Origin: VXYK01 sp965214565
Lineage (GTDB): Bacteria; Actinomycetota; Acidimicrobiia; Acidimicrobiales; Aldehydirespiratoraceae
DNA: 64,000 nucleotides
NCBI GenBank assembly: GCA_965214565.1
Contig: OZ243951.1
Location: 1,736,001 to 1,800,000 of the forward strand
Direction of reading: 5' to 3'
The notes under the pieces: generated by a model
Told to the model about the DNA's origin: nothing
The model's database searches: none
The model's input: only the letters and a program-made list of their open reading frames with translations
Position numbers and translations under genes: made by a program
Shown: positions 18,453 to 26,191 of the stretch, one piece after another
Layout of the letters: each line of letters opens with the position of its first letter
Position numbering within the stretch: position 1 is the first letter of the stretch

Positions 18453-18468
18453 GGGGGGGGGGAGGGGG
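18453..18468 (+). repeat. Poly-G tract (G10-A-G5) at the start site
   Basis: Ten consecutive G, one A and five G lie 4-19 bp upstream of ATG 18472, overlapping the Shine-Dalgarno. If translation began at the upstream in-frame ATG 18436 the tract would be coding. Homopolymers of this length slip readily, so copy-number changes could alter translation. Confidence 0.85.
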
Positions 18469-18471
18469 ATT

Positions 18472-18957
18472 ATGAAGATGGGCATGTTACTACCCACATG
18501 CCATGTACCGCTGAAGCGTTTCCTTGGGAAGTTCGTTGCAGCGACAGCTATCACACTAGCCTTGACCATGCTTGTATCGTTGACTCCACCGAGAGCTGTC
18601 GCAGTCATTGGTGACACTCCGCTTGTTGGAGAGCTTGTTGACGTCACGCAGAGCGCTTCGGCGAACTACAAGCAACGATGTCAAACCGTGCCTGTCACGA
18701 AGAGCTACTACGACCACACGGCAGAAGGACTAGTCCTCCGCACCTATTCGACGCATGAAACCACCTGCGAAAGACTCTGGCACACTCACAGAGTCCGCGA
18801 AGTCGTCATTCAGATGGTCCCGAACCTGATGTGCGCTTCAATCGCCGGTGCTGCCGGTTTAGCATTCACGCCGTTGGTCGGTGGACTTGTGGGCGCAGCC
18901 TGCGCTGCGTTTGTCGCTGTCACTCAAATTATCTGGCGAGAAGGGCCGATGCACTGA
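18472..18957 (+). CDS. Exported / membrane-anchored small protein, unknown function
   Basis: 161 residues from ATG 18472. A signal-like N-terminus (RFLGKFVAATAITLALTMLV, then TPPRAVA) is followed by a polar domain with three or four cysteines (YKQRCQTVPVTKSYYDH, HETTCERLWH) and a C-terminal hydrophobic stretch (IAGAAGLAFTPLVGGLVGAA) that may anchor it. An in-frame longer version reaches 18367 through the terminator hairpin and is unlikely. Base composition is lower in GC than the flanking housekeeping genes. The stop overlaps the next start (TGATG). Confidence 0.6.
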   Translation: MKMGMLLPTCHVPLKRFLGKFVAATAITLALTMLVSLTPPRAVAVIGDTPLVGELVDVTQSASANYKQRCQTVPVTKSYYDHTAEGLVLRTYSTHETTCERLWHTHRVREVVIQMVPNLMCASIAGAAGLAFTPLVGGLVGAACAAFVAVTQIIWREGPMH

Positions 18958-19265
18958 TGCGAACATATTTCGAGAGGCGACGGGGCTATCGGAGTCGTCG
19001 AGAAGCAATTGTGCTGAATGTGTTGTTGTTTGTTGGCCTCATGGCAGTCACTGTAGTCCGGGTGATTCTTGAACTATGGGGCTGGGCATGGTTGCTGCTC
19101 TTTGGAATTCTAGCAGCGGTATACCTTCCGACCGTTGCATGGTGGTTTTACTTTGGGCGGGACCGGTTCCCGCTGCCGCCAGAGGCTGACCCGGGGCCTT
19201 ATGTTCCCAAGAGGTTGAGGGAACTCGTTGAGCAGTCAAATGATGCGCAGCACAGCTCCGAGTAG
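18957..19265 (+). CDS. Small two-span membrane protein, unknown function
   Basis: 102 residues starting MRTYFERRRGYRSRREAI, a strongly basic N-terminus. Two adjacent hydrophobic helices follow (VLNVLLFVGLMAVTVVRVIL and AWLLLFGILAAVYLPTVAWW), then a Pro-rich cytoplasmic tail (DRFPLPPEADPGPYVPKRLR). The start overlaps the upstream stop, so it is translationally coupled. No family recognised; the topology suggests a helper for the exported protein before it. Confidence 0.6.
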   Translation: MRTYFERRRGYRSRREAIVLNVLLFVGLMAVTVVRVILELWGWAWLLLFGILAAVYLPTVAWWFYFGRDRFPLPPEADPGPYVPKRLRELVEQSNDAQHSSE

Positions 19266-19523
19266 CCTCGTTGCGCTGGTTGGACTGCTGCTCGCATCGT
19301 GTTCGGCTTCCTCTGAGCAGTCGGCCGACTGTCATTCTGCGGCTTGGCTCAAGCGACCGCCGAGTTGGAGTTGAACTCAGTGCTGCTAGACCAGACCCGG
19401 CAAGCAGCGGACCACACGCACGACGACGGCACCGAAGTTCACGAACACGACGAGGGCCTTGTACTTGCGGCACGGATCGACGTGATCATCGCGGAAGCGG
19501 TGACCCGCGCAGAATGCGGTTAG
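19240..19523 (+). pseudogene. Small lipoprotein gene with a frameshift
   Basis: From ATG 19240 the frame encodes a lipoprotein signal (SSLVALVGLLLASC) and continues to a TGA at 19372 (44 codons). The next frame then reads on coherently (ATAELELNSVLLDQTRQAAD, later VLAARIDVIIAEAVTRAECG) to TAG at 19521. Joined, the product would be about 94 residues with a His/Asp-rich middle (HTHDDGTEVHEHDE) that might bind metal. The shift falls between about 19316 and 19372. No slippery heptamer is obvious, so a real mutation or a sequence error is likelier than programmed frameshifting. Confidence 0.5.
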
Positions 19524-19532
19524 CCAAACCGC
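19516..19532. terminator. Hairpin between convergent lipoprotein and glmS-like genes
   Basis: GCGGTT / AACCGC with a 5-nt loop, overlapping the lipoprotein stop codon and 10 bp from the glmS-like stop. No T-run, so termination is only suggested by position. Confidence 0.3.
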
Positions 19533-19541
19533 GACACACCA

Positions 19542-22500
19542 CTAGGTTGTTCGCCAGTGGTCGGCGAGCACGTTGATCGGCAGGGTCAGCAGGTCGGCGA
19601 CATTCTCAGTCGCGAGAAGATCCTCGCGGAACACGTCCTCGGTCTCCACCACCGCGTCGTACAGGGCGGAGTAGCGGTTGCGGTAGCCGCGCAGCACGCC
19701 GCGGGCCGCGGCCGCGGTGAGGGACTCGGCGAAGCGCACATGCAGCAGGGTGAGGCCTGTCGTCACGTTGTCCTTCAGCTCAGGAATGATGATCACACAG
19801 CGGTCGTCGGCGCGTCCTCGCGCGACGAAGACACGGCGCTCGAGCGCAACCTGGTGCTTGGTCCCCCGCAGTCTCGGGAACCGGTCGGCGCGCGACACTA
19901 TGCGGCGCGAGATCCCGCCCCGATCCACGACCACTACGGTCGCCTCACCGGCACCATCGGCATCAAGGCCCTCGACTCGATACCGGGTATGGCCCAGGAC
20001 CTCATCGACCGCTGGGTCAAGATCGGCCAGAGTGCGCAACGAGGCGTAACTCAGCCGGTCACGGGGAGCGCCTGCTTCCAGGGCCGCGAAGGCCAGCGGC
20101 ACCTCCAGCAGGGTCTCATCGGAGCGGGAGATGCCGACCGTCACGGTTTTGGCCTGGTGCTTGATCGCATCAATCGGCCTGGTCAACTCGTCGATCCCGA
20201 CGCAGAGGGCCGCGGCGAGATCATCAAGGATCACCGCAGGCGTGCCAACCTTGCCGTACTCGATCTGATACGCCTCGAGGGGCGACGAACCCAGTGCGAA
20301 GCGGAACAGGGAAGCCAGCTTGACCGCGGTCGCCGCCTCGAGATGACCGTTGTAGTCACCGGTACGAATACTGTCGAAGAAGGTGGCAGCAGATTTGGTC
20401 AGTACCGGTTCGACCCACTCCAAGGCCTGTTCACCGTTGAGATCGCGACGAGCCGCGGCCTGCTCGATGGCGCTGTGGGCCTCACGCAGTGGTTGCGCCT
20501 GAGCATCGATGGCCAATGCCGCCTCGTAGCCGAACAGGTGCCCGGCAACCGTGGACAGGACGAACCCCAGGCGGTTGTCTATCGCAGGGACTGGAAGCAC
20601 CGCCAATGCGTTGTCGAAGCGACCCTCGCCCTCGTCGGCGATAACCACCGGAGCAGCCTTGTGGGCCCTGAAGATCCCCACTTCCTTGGCGACGTCATCG
20701 GCGGTTGAACCTGACAACCCGGCCGCACACACGATGATCAGAGGCTCCGCAGAGAGATCGATGTGCTTCTTGTCCTCAGTCGAGTCTGCGGACATCGACT
20801 TGTAGCAGAGTTCCGAGAGCTTGATCCGCACTTCGTTGGCGGCGATGCGGTTCGCTCCATTGCCCACCAGAGCCCAATAGCGGCGACTCGGAGCGAACTG
20901 ACGGGCAGCATCGGCGATCATGTCGCGGCGGGCCAGGACCGTCTCCATCGCCCCGGCCACGTCGTGAAGCGCGCTCAGCAGCGAGCGGCGGTCTTCGGCA
21001 CCCTCTTCGCCCTGCAACTCGTCGGCTATCGATATGGCCAGCAGCAGCCCCGCGGCGATCTGGGAATAGAAGGCCTTGGTTGAGGCGACGCTCATCTCCA
21101 CATCCCGACCGTCCGACGTGTACAGCACACCGTCGGCCCGATCGGTCAGGTCGCTGCCGCGCCGGTTCACGATGGCAATCACATGAGCGCCTCGATTGCG
21201 CACAATGTCGACGGTGCGGTTGGTGTCGGTGGTGGTACCCGACTGGCTGATCGCAACGACCAGGGTGTCGGACATGTCCGAGCGGAGGGCGAACCCCGAC
21301 AATTCTGTTGCCAGCATTGCTTCGCTGACTATCTGACCGTGCCGGACCAGAGCATCGAGGGTGACCGCGAGGCTCTGGCCTGCCACTGCAGCCGTGCCTT
21401 GGCCGACGATCAAGACCCGTTTGATGGACCCGCCGCGCAGACCCCGGCGGACCTGCTGCGGGAAGATCTCCTGCCCCAGCGACACCTTGGGACCGCCGTC
21501 GCCCTCCACGATCCTGCCCCGCAAGGTCTTGCGGAAGGACCCGGGGGCCTCGTTGAGCTCCTTGAGCAAGTAGTGGGGGCTGTCGCCACGGTCGATGTCC
21601 CGAGTTGTGATCTCGGCGGTGAAGACGTCGTCATTGGCGACCGGTATATCGGTGCCGTCGTAGGCCCGGCGCGCCATTCCCGCCACCGTGCCCGCCTGTC
21701 GACTGTCGAGTTCGATGATCTGACCCCGGCCGGCATTGGGATTGTCGGGATTGCCGGCGGTTTCGCCGTCCATGCGCACGTAGCGCGATGTTTCCTCAAC
21801 GACTCCGTAAGGCTCGCTGGCAACAACGTAGGCATCCTCAGCCAAGCCGACGTAGAGCGCTTGTCCGCTGCCGCGCAGGGCCAACTGCAGACGGTGCGGT
21901 GCTGCGGCTGTGCTAGCAGCGATAGCGACCGACCCTTCAAAGGTCGCCACCGTACGGCGGAATGCCTCGGCGGAGGAGTGCCCCTCCGCCAAGCGCCGGC
22001 TCATCAGAGAAGGGATGACCTTGGCGTCGGTGGTGATCGCCTCTTGAATGTCCACGCCCTCGTCACCGATTAGGTCCGCGAAGTTGTCGACATCGCCGTT
22101 GAGCGCACCCACGACGTAGGGACCGGCCGATGAGAGCAGTTCACTGTTGAGAGGATGGGCGTTGGGCTCAGAGATGATGCCGACCGATGCCCAACGGGTG
22201 TGAGCCAACACGACAGCTTGAGCCGTGTCGTTGGCCAGCGCAGCCGCCAGGAGTTCGTCCTGTACCAAAGCGGATCGCAGTGCCGCGGTGTTGTCGCCCA
22301 GTTCGCCGATCTCACAGGCCACCTTGTGGACCACGCTCAACAGACCGTCGACCACCCGCACGCTGCCAGAACCGAAGTTCTCATCGCTGCTCCGGCGCGC
22401 GATCTCTGCGGCAACCGCCGGGTCGTCCAGGTCGAGGGCGTGGCCGCTGATCAGCAGATGAATCCCTGCGGAGTCACGACCCCGCACTTCGAGACGGTCA

Positions 22501-23003
22501 AGAGCCCCCAGAGCCTGATGCACCGACAGGAACGTCTCCAGCGCGCTGAGTGTCGTGGCGTTGTTGGTCAGTTCGGCAACGCTGTCGGCTGCTCGAAGTC
22601 GGTCTCGGGTGATTGCCCAGAGTGCGTCGCGAATGCGGTTGAGCTCGTGGTTGCGTTGCTCCAGATCCGCCGTGTCCAGCGTCGACTCTGATTCCAGCGT
22701 TGTTTCGATCTGCTGCACGGTGGCGAGAATCTGACCACAGCGGTGCATCAGGGCTCCCTCCACGGAACGGTCTCCCGAAAGCAGCCTCAGCCCCGGAACA
22801 CCACGCAGTCGGGCATCGATGCTGCTCAGTTCGTCGGCAGCCTCACGGAGCACGGAGCAAGCAGCGTCGCCACTACCAGGATCTGCGCTGCCACAAAGAC
22901 TCGACAGGGAATCCTGCATAGCGGTGAGCGGTTCGAGGATGTCACCGGCGTGCGGGGTCGGTCGGCTCGACGGCCGCCGGACGATTGCGATGATCCCGCA
23001 CAT
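19542..23003 (-). CDS. glmS: Oversized GlmS-like glutamine amidotransferase / SIS protein
   Basis: 1153 residues against ~610 for normal GlmS. Cys2 (MCGIIAIV) is the amidotransferase nucleophile. A ~145-residue helical insertion then separates it from the RGRDSAG motif (175-181); HTRW (268-271) and NAHP follow. Two SIS domains cover ~526-665 (AISQSGTTTDTNRT, SVASTKAFYSQ) and ~690-845. Glu731 and His747 (LSELCYK, EDKKHIDL) align with the isomerase Glu and His of E. coli GlmS. The last ~300 residues are extra, and the usual C-terminal NLAKSVTVE with its Lys is absent. Expected role: glucosamine-6-phosphate formation from fructose-6-phosphate and glutamine, feeding GlmM nearby. Confidence 0.8.
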   Translation of the reverse strand: MCGIIAIVRRPSSRPTPHAGDILEPLTAMQDSLSSLCGSADPGSGDAACSVLREAADELSSIDARLRGVPGLRLLSGDRSVEGALMHRCGQILATVQQIETTLESESTLDTADLEQRNHELNRIRDALWAITRDRLRAADSVAELTNNATTLSALETFLSVHQALGALDRLEVRGRDSAGIHLLISGHALDLDDPAVAAEIARRSSDENFGSGSVRVVDGLLSVVHKVACEIGELGDNTAALRSALVQDELLAAALANDTAQAVVLAHTRWASVGIISEPNAHPLNSELLSSAGPYVVGALNGDVDNFADLIGDEGVDIQEAITTDAKVIPSLMSRRLAEGHSSAEAFRRTVATFEGSVAIAASTAAAPHRLQLALRGSGQALYVGLAEDAYVVASEPYGVVEETSRYVRMDGETAGNPDNPNAGRGQIIELDSRQAGTVAGMARRAYDGTDIPVANDDVFTAEITTRDIDRGDSPHYLLKELNEAPGSFRKTLRGRIVEGDGGPKVSLGQEIFPQQVRRGLRGGSIKRVLIVGQGTAAVAGQSLAVTLDALVRHGQIVSEAMLATELSGFALRSDMSDTLVVAISQSGTTTDTNRTVDIVRNRGAHVIAIVNRRGSDLTDRADGVLYTSDGRDVEMSVASTKAFYSQIAAGLLLAISIADELQGEEGAEDRRSLLSALHDVAGAMETVLARRDMIADAARQFAPSRRYWALVGNGANRIAANEVRIKLSELCYKSMSADSTEDKKHIDLSAEPLIIVCAAGLSGSTADDVAKEVGIFRAHKAAPVVIADEGEGRFDNALAVLPVPAIDNRLGFVLSTVAGHLFGYEAALAIDAQAQPLREAHSAIEQAAARRDLNGEQALEWVEPVLTKSAATFFDSIRTGDYNGHLEAATAVKLASLFRFALGSSPLEAYQIEYGKVGTPAVILDDLAAALCVGIDELTRPIDAIKHQAKTVTVGISRSDETLLEVPLAFAALEAGAPRDRLSYASLRTLADLDPAVDEVLGHTRYRVEGLDADGAGEATVVVVDRGGISRRIVSRADRFPRLRGTKHQVALERRVFVARGRADDRCVIIIPELKDNVTTGLTLLHVRFAESLTAAAARGVLRGYRNRYSALYDAVVETEDVFREDLLATENVADLLTLPINVLADHWRTT

Positions 23004-23064
23004 GGGCCCTCCAATTCAAGGCCGAGCGTTTGCTGGTCCCCCGGCCGAAACCGCGGGAGTTTCA

Positions 23065-23070
23065 ATTGTA
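23065..23070 (-). promoter_or_regulatory. Candidate -10 box for the glmS-like gene
   Basis: TACAAT on the minus strand, 5 of 6 matches to consensus, 62 bp upstream of the start codon. No good -35 is seen at 17 bp. The start itself has GGAGG just upstream. Confidence 0.35.
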
Positions 23071-23135
23071 GAGCCGATCTGGTGGGGTGCCGTGTATGCA
23101 CATTACTGGTTCGATGAGACTGTGGCCTCCTATGT

Positions 23136-23156
23136 GTATATCAGGTCGGATATACT
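23136..23156 (+). promoter_or_regulatory. Palindromic operator over the -10 of the HTH-nucleotidyltransferase cassette
   Basis: GTATATC / GATATAC, 7-bp arms with a 6-bp spacer (23136-23155). The right arm contains TATACT (23151-23156), a good -10 hexamer placed 6 bp before the GTG at 23163. Transcription would therefore begin at or next to the start codon (leaderless mRNA). A regulator bound to the palindrome would block the promoter; the HTH protein encoded next is the obvious candidate. Confidence 0.6.
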
Positions 23157-23162
23157 TGAAGC

Positions 23163-23657
23163 GTGAACCCTGTCCACACAATCCGCGCCGTTATCGGTGT
23201 GACCCAGAGCGAGTTTGCCGATGCAGTGCAGACGTCACAACCGGCGGTGGCTGCCTATGAGTCGGGGGCAAAGAGCCCAACTTGGCGCACTGTCGAGCGA
23301 ATGGCTGGTTCAGTGGATCTCGCCTGCTATCCGCTTGTTGGAACGCCCTTCACTCGTGATCAAGCGAGAAGCATGGTCCTTCACTCTGCGATATCTCGAG
23401 AATTGAGAACTCGTGGGGAATCGGTCATTGAGTTCGCTCGGCGCAATGTCGTCCACATGCGGTCGCGCAACCCCTGTGCTTCTCCGCTGCTTGATGAATG
23501 GGAGCGGATTCTCGAAGGGTCCCTCGATCAGATCGTTGCCAGAATGCTTGACCCCAGCGAGCATGGCCGCGATCTTCGACAGGTCACGCCGTTTGCCGGG
23601 GTTCTCACGTCGGCGCAACGCGCGGCGGTCTATAAGTCGTTCCGAACCGCAGCATGA
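23163..23657 (+). CDS. HTH (XRE-type) protein, probable antitoxin/repressor
   Basis: 164 residues, GTG start. Residues ~8-45 form a helix-turn-helix of the Cro/C1 type (GVTQSEFADAVQTSQPAVAA, YESGAKSPTWRTVERMA). The remaining ~115 residues are helical and charged and likely bind the partner protein. No Shine-Dalgarno is needed if the transcript is leaderless. The stop overlaps the nucleotidyltransferase start (ATGA). Arrangement and size fit the antitoxin of an AbiE/MenA-like toxin-antitoxin pair, which is inference. Confidence 0.75.
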   Translation: MNPVHTIRAVIGVTQSEFADAVQTSQPAVAAYESGAKSPTWRTVERMAGSVDLACYPLVGTPFTRDQARSMVLHSAISRELRTRGESVIEFARRNVVHMRSRNPCASPLLDEWERILEGSLDQIVARMLDPSEHGRDLRQVTPFAGVLTSAQRAAVYKSFRTAA

Positions 23658-24187
23658 ACCGCGAGTCTTTCGATCACGCGATCCGAGCCGCTGGAGCCAT
23701 TCTCGGCGAGAACGAACTGTTGGTGATTGGCAGTCAAGCCATTCACGCTTCAACGTCAACCGATCTCCCGGTTGAAGCTTCTCGATCGGTAGAAGCTGAT
23801 ATTGCGGCGTTGAACGATCCCAACGACGAAAAGGCTGACCTGATAGACGGGGTGATTGGTGAAGCGTCGATGTTCCATGAGACCTACGGCTACTATGCCC
23901 AAGGCGTCACCCAGTCAACCGCGGTTCTACCCCGTGGATGGCAAGACCGTCTCGTCAGATATGAGACGCCGAACACCAACGGAGTGGTGGCATGGTGCCT
24001 CGAGATCCATGATCTCTGGATCTCCAAGGCGGTTGCCTTGCGTCCCAAAGATGTTGAATTCTGCACGGCTCTCGCCACTGGTGACATGGTTGACTTCGAC
24101 ACCCTTCGCCACCGCCTCGAAGGACTTGATGGTGAGCGACGTGTCCACATAGCCGGTCTTATTGAGCGACTTTCTGGATCCAGTTGA
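23654..24187 (+). CDS. Nucleotidyltransferase-fold protein, probable toxin
   Basis: 177 residues. The pol-beta-type signature is visible: IGSQAIHAS (Gly26-Ser27) and, about 20 residues on, SVEADIAAL with Glu47 and Asp49 as probable metal ligands. Later parts (WCLEIHDLWISKAVALRPKD) match the helix region of DUF6036/AbiEii-like nucleotidyltransferases. Relatives such as MenT toxins add nucleotides to tRNA acceptor ends. The gene is coupled to the HTH gene and inserted between glmS and glmM. Toxicity is inferred from organisation only. Confidence 0.7.
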   Translation: MNRESFDHAIRAAGAILGENELLVIGSQAIHASTSTDLPVEASRSVEADIAALNDPNDEKADLIDGVIGEASMFHETYGYYAQGVTQSTAVLPRGWQDRLVRYETPNTNGVVAWCLEIHDLWISKAVALRPKDVEFCTALATGDMVDFDTLRHRLEGLDGERRVHIAGLIERLSGSS

Positions 24188-24237
24188 GCGTTACTGACGG
24201 TTGCGCCGCAGCGTCGTTGCGAAGTCGGCAAACAGTG

Positions 24238-25713
24238 TCAGCTGAGCAGCAAGGCAACCGCGGTGGCGAGAGCGTCGGCTTCCATCTGTGCTTCGGCGAT
24301 CGTCTCGGCCTCGACCATCACACGAACCAGGGGTTCGGTACCGGACGGCCGAATCAGGATCCGCCCCTTGCCGGCGAGGCGAGCCATCGCCGCATCGATC
24401 AGCGGAGCGCAATAGCGGTCGAGCAGTCGCGCGTCGCCCTCAGAGATCGGCGTCGACACCGCAACGTTGGACAACACTTGCGGCAGACGAGTCATGGCCT
24501 CGGTGGCCAACTCGGCCAGGTCCGTGTTGCGGCGAACGACGACGTCCAACAGTTGGGCCGCGGTCAGCAGTCCATCGCCGGTGGTCGCCAGATCCCGGAA
24601 TATCACATGACCGGACTGCTCACCACCCAGTGAGAGTCCCCTGGCGTTGAGCGCTTCGAGCACATAGCGGTCACCGACTCTGGTCTCGACGACATCGATA
24701 CCGGCAGCATCCATCGCGAGCCGGAACCCGAGATTGGTCATCGCGGTGACGACCACCGTGTTGTCGGTGAGCACCTGGCGTTGGTGACGGTCCAACGCGC
24801 AGATCGCGATTATCTGGTCGCCGTCGACGAGTGTGCCGTTGGCATCGACTGCGAGCACCCGGTCGGCGTCGCCGTCGAACCCCAGACCCGCATCAGCGCG
24901 CCGTTCGACCACCGTCTGCTGGAGGGATGTGAGATCGGTGGATCCGCAGCCGTCGTTGATGTTGTGGCCGTCGGGGGAGTCGTGGATGACTGTCAGTTGC
25001 ACGCCGAGTCGAGTCAAGGCCCGCTCGGCGGTCGTTGTTGCTGCACCGTTGGCGAGGTCGGCCACGACCTTCAGCCCCCTTAGGGTTCGACCCTCGAGGC
25101 TGTCGACAACAGCTCTCAGATGACGCTCGACGGCCTCGTTGTGCCGGTCGCCGCTGTGCTGGTCGCCGCTGTGCTGGTCGGTGTTGTGCTGGTCGACGGC
25201 CTCGTTGTGCCGGTCGCCGCTGTGCCGGTCGGTGTTGTGCTGGTCGCCGTTGTGCTGGTAGATCCATTGGTGAACCCCGGCACCGTCCGCGCCATCGGAT
25301 TGCGTGTCGAGGTGCTCCGTGTCGAGGTAGTGATCGAACCGCTCCTGGATCTGCTGCTGGGCGTCCTCGCTGAGCTTCAAGCCACCGGAGGCGAAGAACT
25401 TCACCCCGTTGTCATGCCACGGATTGTGCGAGGCGGACACCACAGCGCCGGCGACCCCGTAGTCGTGGCACCACCGCGCCACAACCGGTGTGGGCACCAC
25501 CCCGAGGTCGTCTGAATGTCCACCGGCCGCAGCGACACCTCTATGGAGGGCGGCAGCGAGATCAGGGCTTGAAGCGCGGGTGTCGCGCCCCACCGCGAAA
25601 CTGTCGGGACCGAGAACCTCCGCTCCCGCACGGCCCAGCGCGGCGACTGCGTCAGCGCTCAGCACCGTGCGCGTGTCACCGCGCACACCGTCGGTACCGA
25701 AACGCAGGCTCAC
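24238..25713 (-). CDS. glmM: Phosphoglucosamine mutase with a repetitive insertion
   Basis: 491 residues, about 45 more than usual. MSLRFGTDGVRG opens the protein; the phosphoserine is Ser95 in VVSASHNP; the metal site is FDGDADRVLAV; the sugar-binding GGEQSGHV and phosphate-binding IRPSGTEPLVRVM are intact. Residues ~152-196 are an insertion of pentapeptides such as GDQHS, GDRHN and NTDQH. It converts glucosamine-6-phosphate to glucosamine-1-phosphate for UDP-GlcNAc and peptidoglycan. Neighbour of rpsI-rplM as in other actinobacteria. Confidence 0.93.
   Translation of the reverse strand: MSLRFGTDGVRGDTRTVLSADAVAALGRAGAEVLGPDSFAVGRDTRASSPDLAAALHRGVAAAGGHSDDLGVVPTPVVARWCHDYGVAGAVVSASHNPWHDNGVKFFASGGLKLSEDAQQQIQERFDHYLDTEHLDTQSDGADGAGVHQWIYQHNGDQHNTDRHSGDRHNEAVDQHNTDQHSGDQHSGDRHNEAVERHLRAVVDSLEGRTLRGLKVVADLANGAATTTAERALTRLGVQLTVIHDSPDGHNINDGCGSTDLTSLQQTVVERRADAGLGFDGDADRVLAVDANGTLVDGDQIIAICALDRHQRQVLTDNTVVVTAMTNLGFRLAMDAAGIDVVETRVGDRYVLEALNARGLSLGGEQSGHVIFRDLATTGDGLLTAAQLLDVVVRRNTDLAELATEAMTRLPQVLSNVAVSTPISEGDARLLDRYCAPLIDAAMARLAGKGRILIRPSGTEPLVRVMVEAETIAEAQMEADALATAVALLLS
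25137..25260. repeat. 15-bp minisatellite inside glmM
   Basis: Units of the form gtgctggtcgccgct repeat with a 15-bp step (five codons) roughly eight times, with two sub-types differing at a few bases. A larger copy (ctcgttgtgccggtcgccgct) occurs twice, implying duplication of a block. In-frame, it encodes the His/Asp/Asn/Gln/Arg-rich insertion. Confidence 0.85.
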
Positions 25714-25798
25714 GAACTCTCCCTCAACACCCGCTCTTCTGACTCGAAGGCGCTAGACCCCGAAGGCCGAACGAGCTTGAGGGGTGCCGCCCAAGAGG

Positions 25799-26191
25799 CT
25801 AACGCTTGCTGTACTGAGGAGCCTTGCGGGCCTTCTTGAGGCCGTACTTCTTGGACTCCTTCTTGCGAGGGTCGCGGGTGAGGAAACCGGCCTTCTTGAG
25901 CGCATCGCGGTGCTCGGCGTCGATCTTCACCAAACCTCGGGCAATACCGAGCCGGAGCGCTCCGGCCTGACCACTGGTACCGCCGCCGTGGATCGTGGCG
26001 TCGATGTCGTAGGTCTCGTTCGTCTCGGTCACTGCCAGCGGCTCAGTTGAGAGCATGCGGTGCGTGCGCGACGGGAAGTAGTCGTCGAGGGTCCTTCCGT
26101 TGACCGTGACAACCCCGCTTCCAGACCGGAACCGGACTCGGGCCACGGAACGCTTACGGCGTCCGGTGGACTGCATTATTGGTGAGGGCAT
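25799..26191 (-). CDS. rpsI: 30S ribosomal protein S9
   Basis: 130 residues; ends in the diagnostic KKARKAPQYSKR tail that reaches the P-site tRNA. Its start overlaps the rplM stop (TGATG); the conserved part begins at the internal Met of QSTGRRKRSVARVRF, five codons later. Confidence 0.97.
   Translation of the reverse strand: MPSPIMQSTGRRKRSVARVRFRSGSGVVTVNGRTLDDYFPSRTHRMLSTEPLAVTETNETYDIDATIHGGGTSGQAGALRLGIARGLVKIDAEHRDALKKAGFLTRDPRKKESKKYGLKKARKAPQYSKR

Larger units (their letters stand above)
18162..18471. other. Divergent intergenic region with a terminator-containing leader
   Basis: 310 bp between acpS and the rightward small-protein genes. No protein or known riboswitch is recognised. 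It contains, on the plus strand, an intrinsic terminator (18366-18390) followed at once by a second perfect hairpin (GGGCTG/CAGCCC, 18393-18409), and then the poly-G tract before the first ORF. This suggests a terminated leader RNA or small RNA. Confidence 0.5.

Noticed and set aside
19557..20708. 383-codon open frame antisense to the glmS-like gene
   Set aside because: Shadow frame; the minus strand carries clear SIS-domain motifs throughout.
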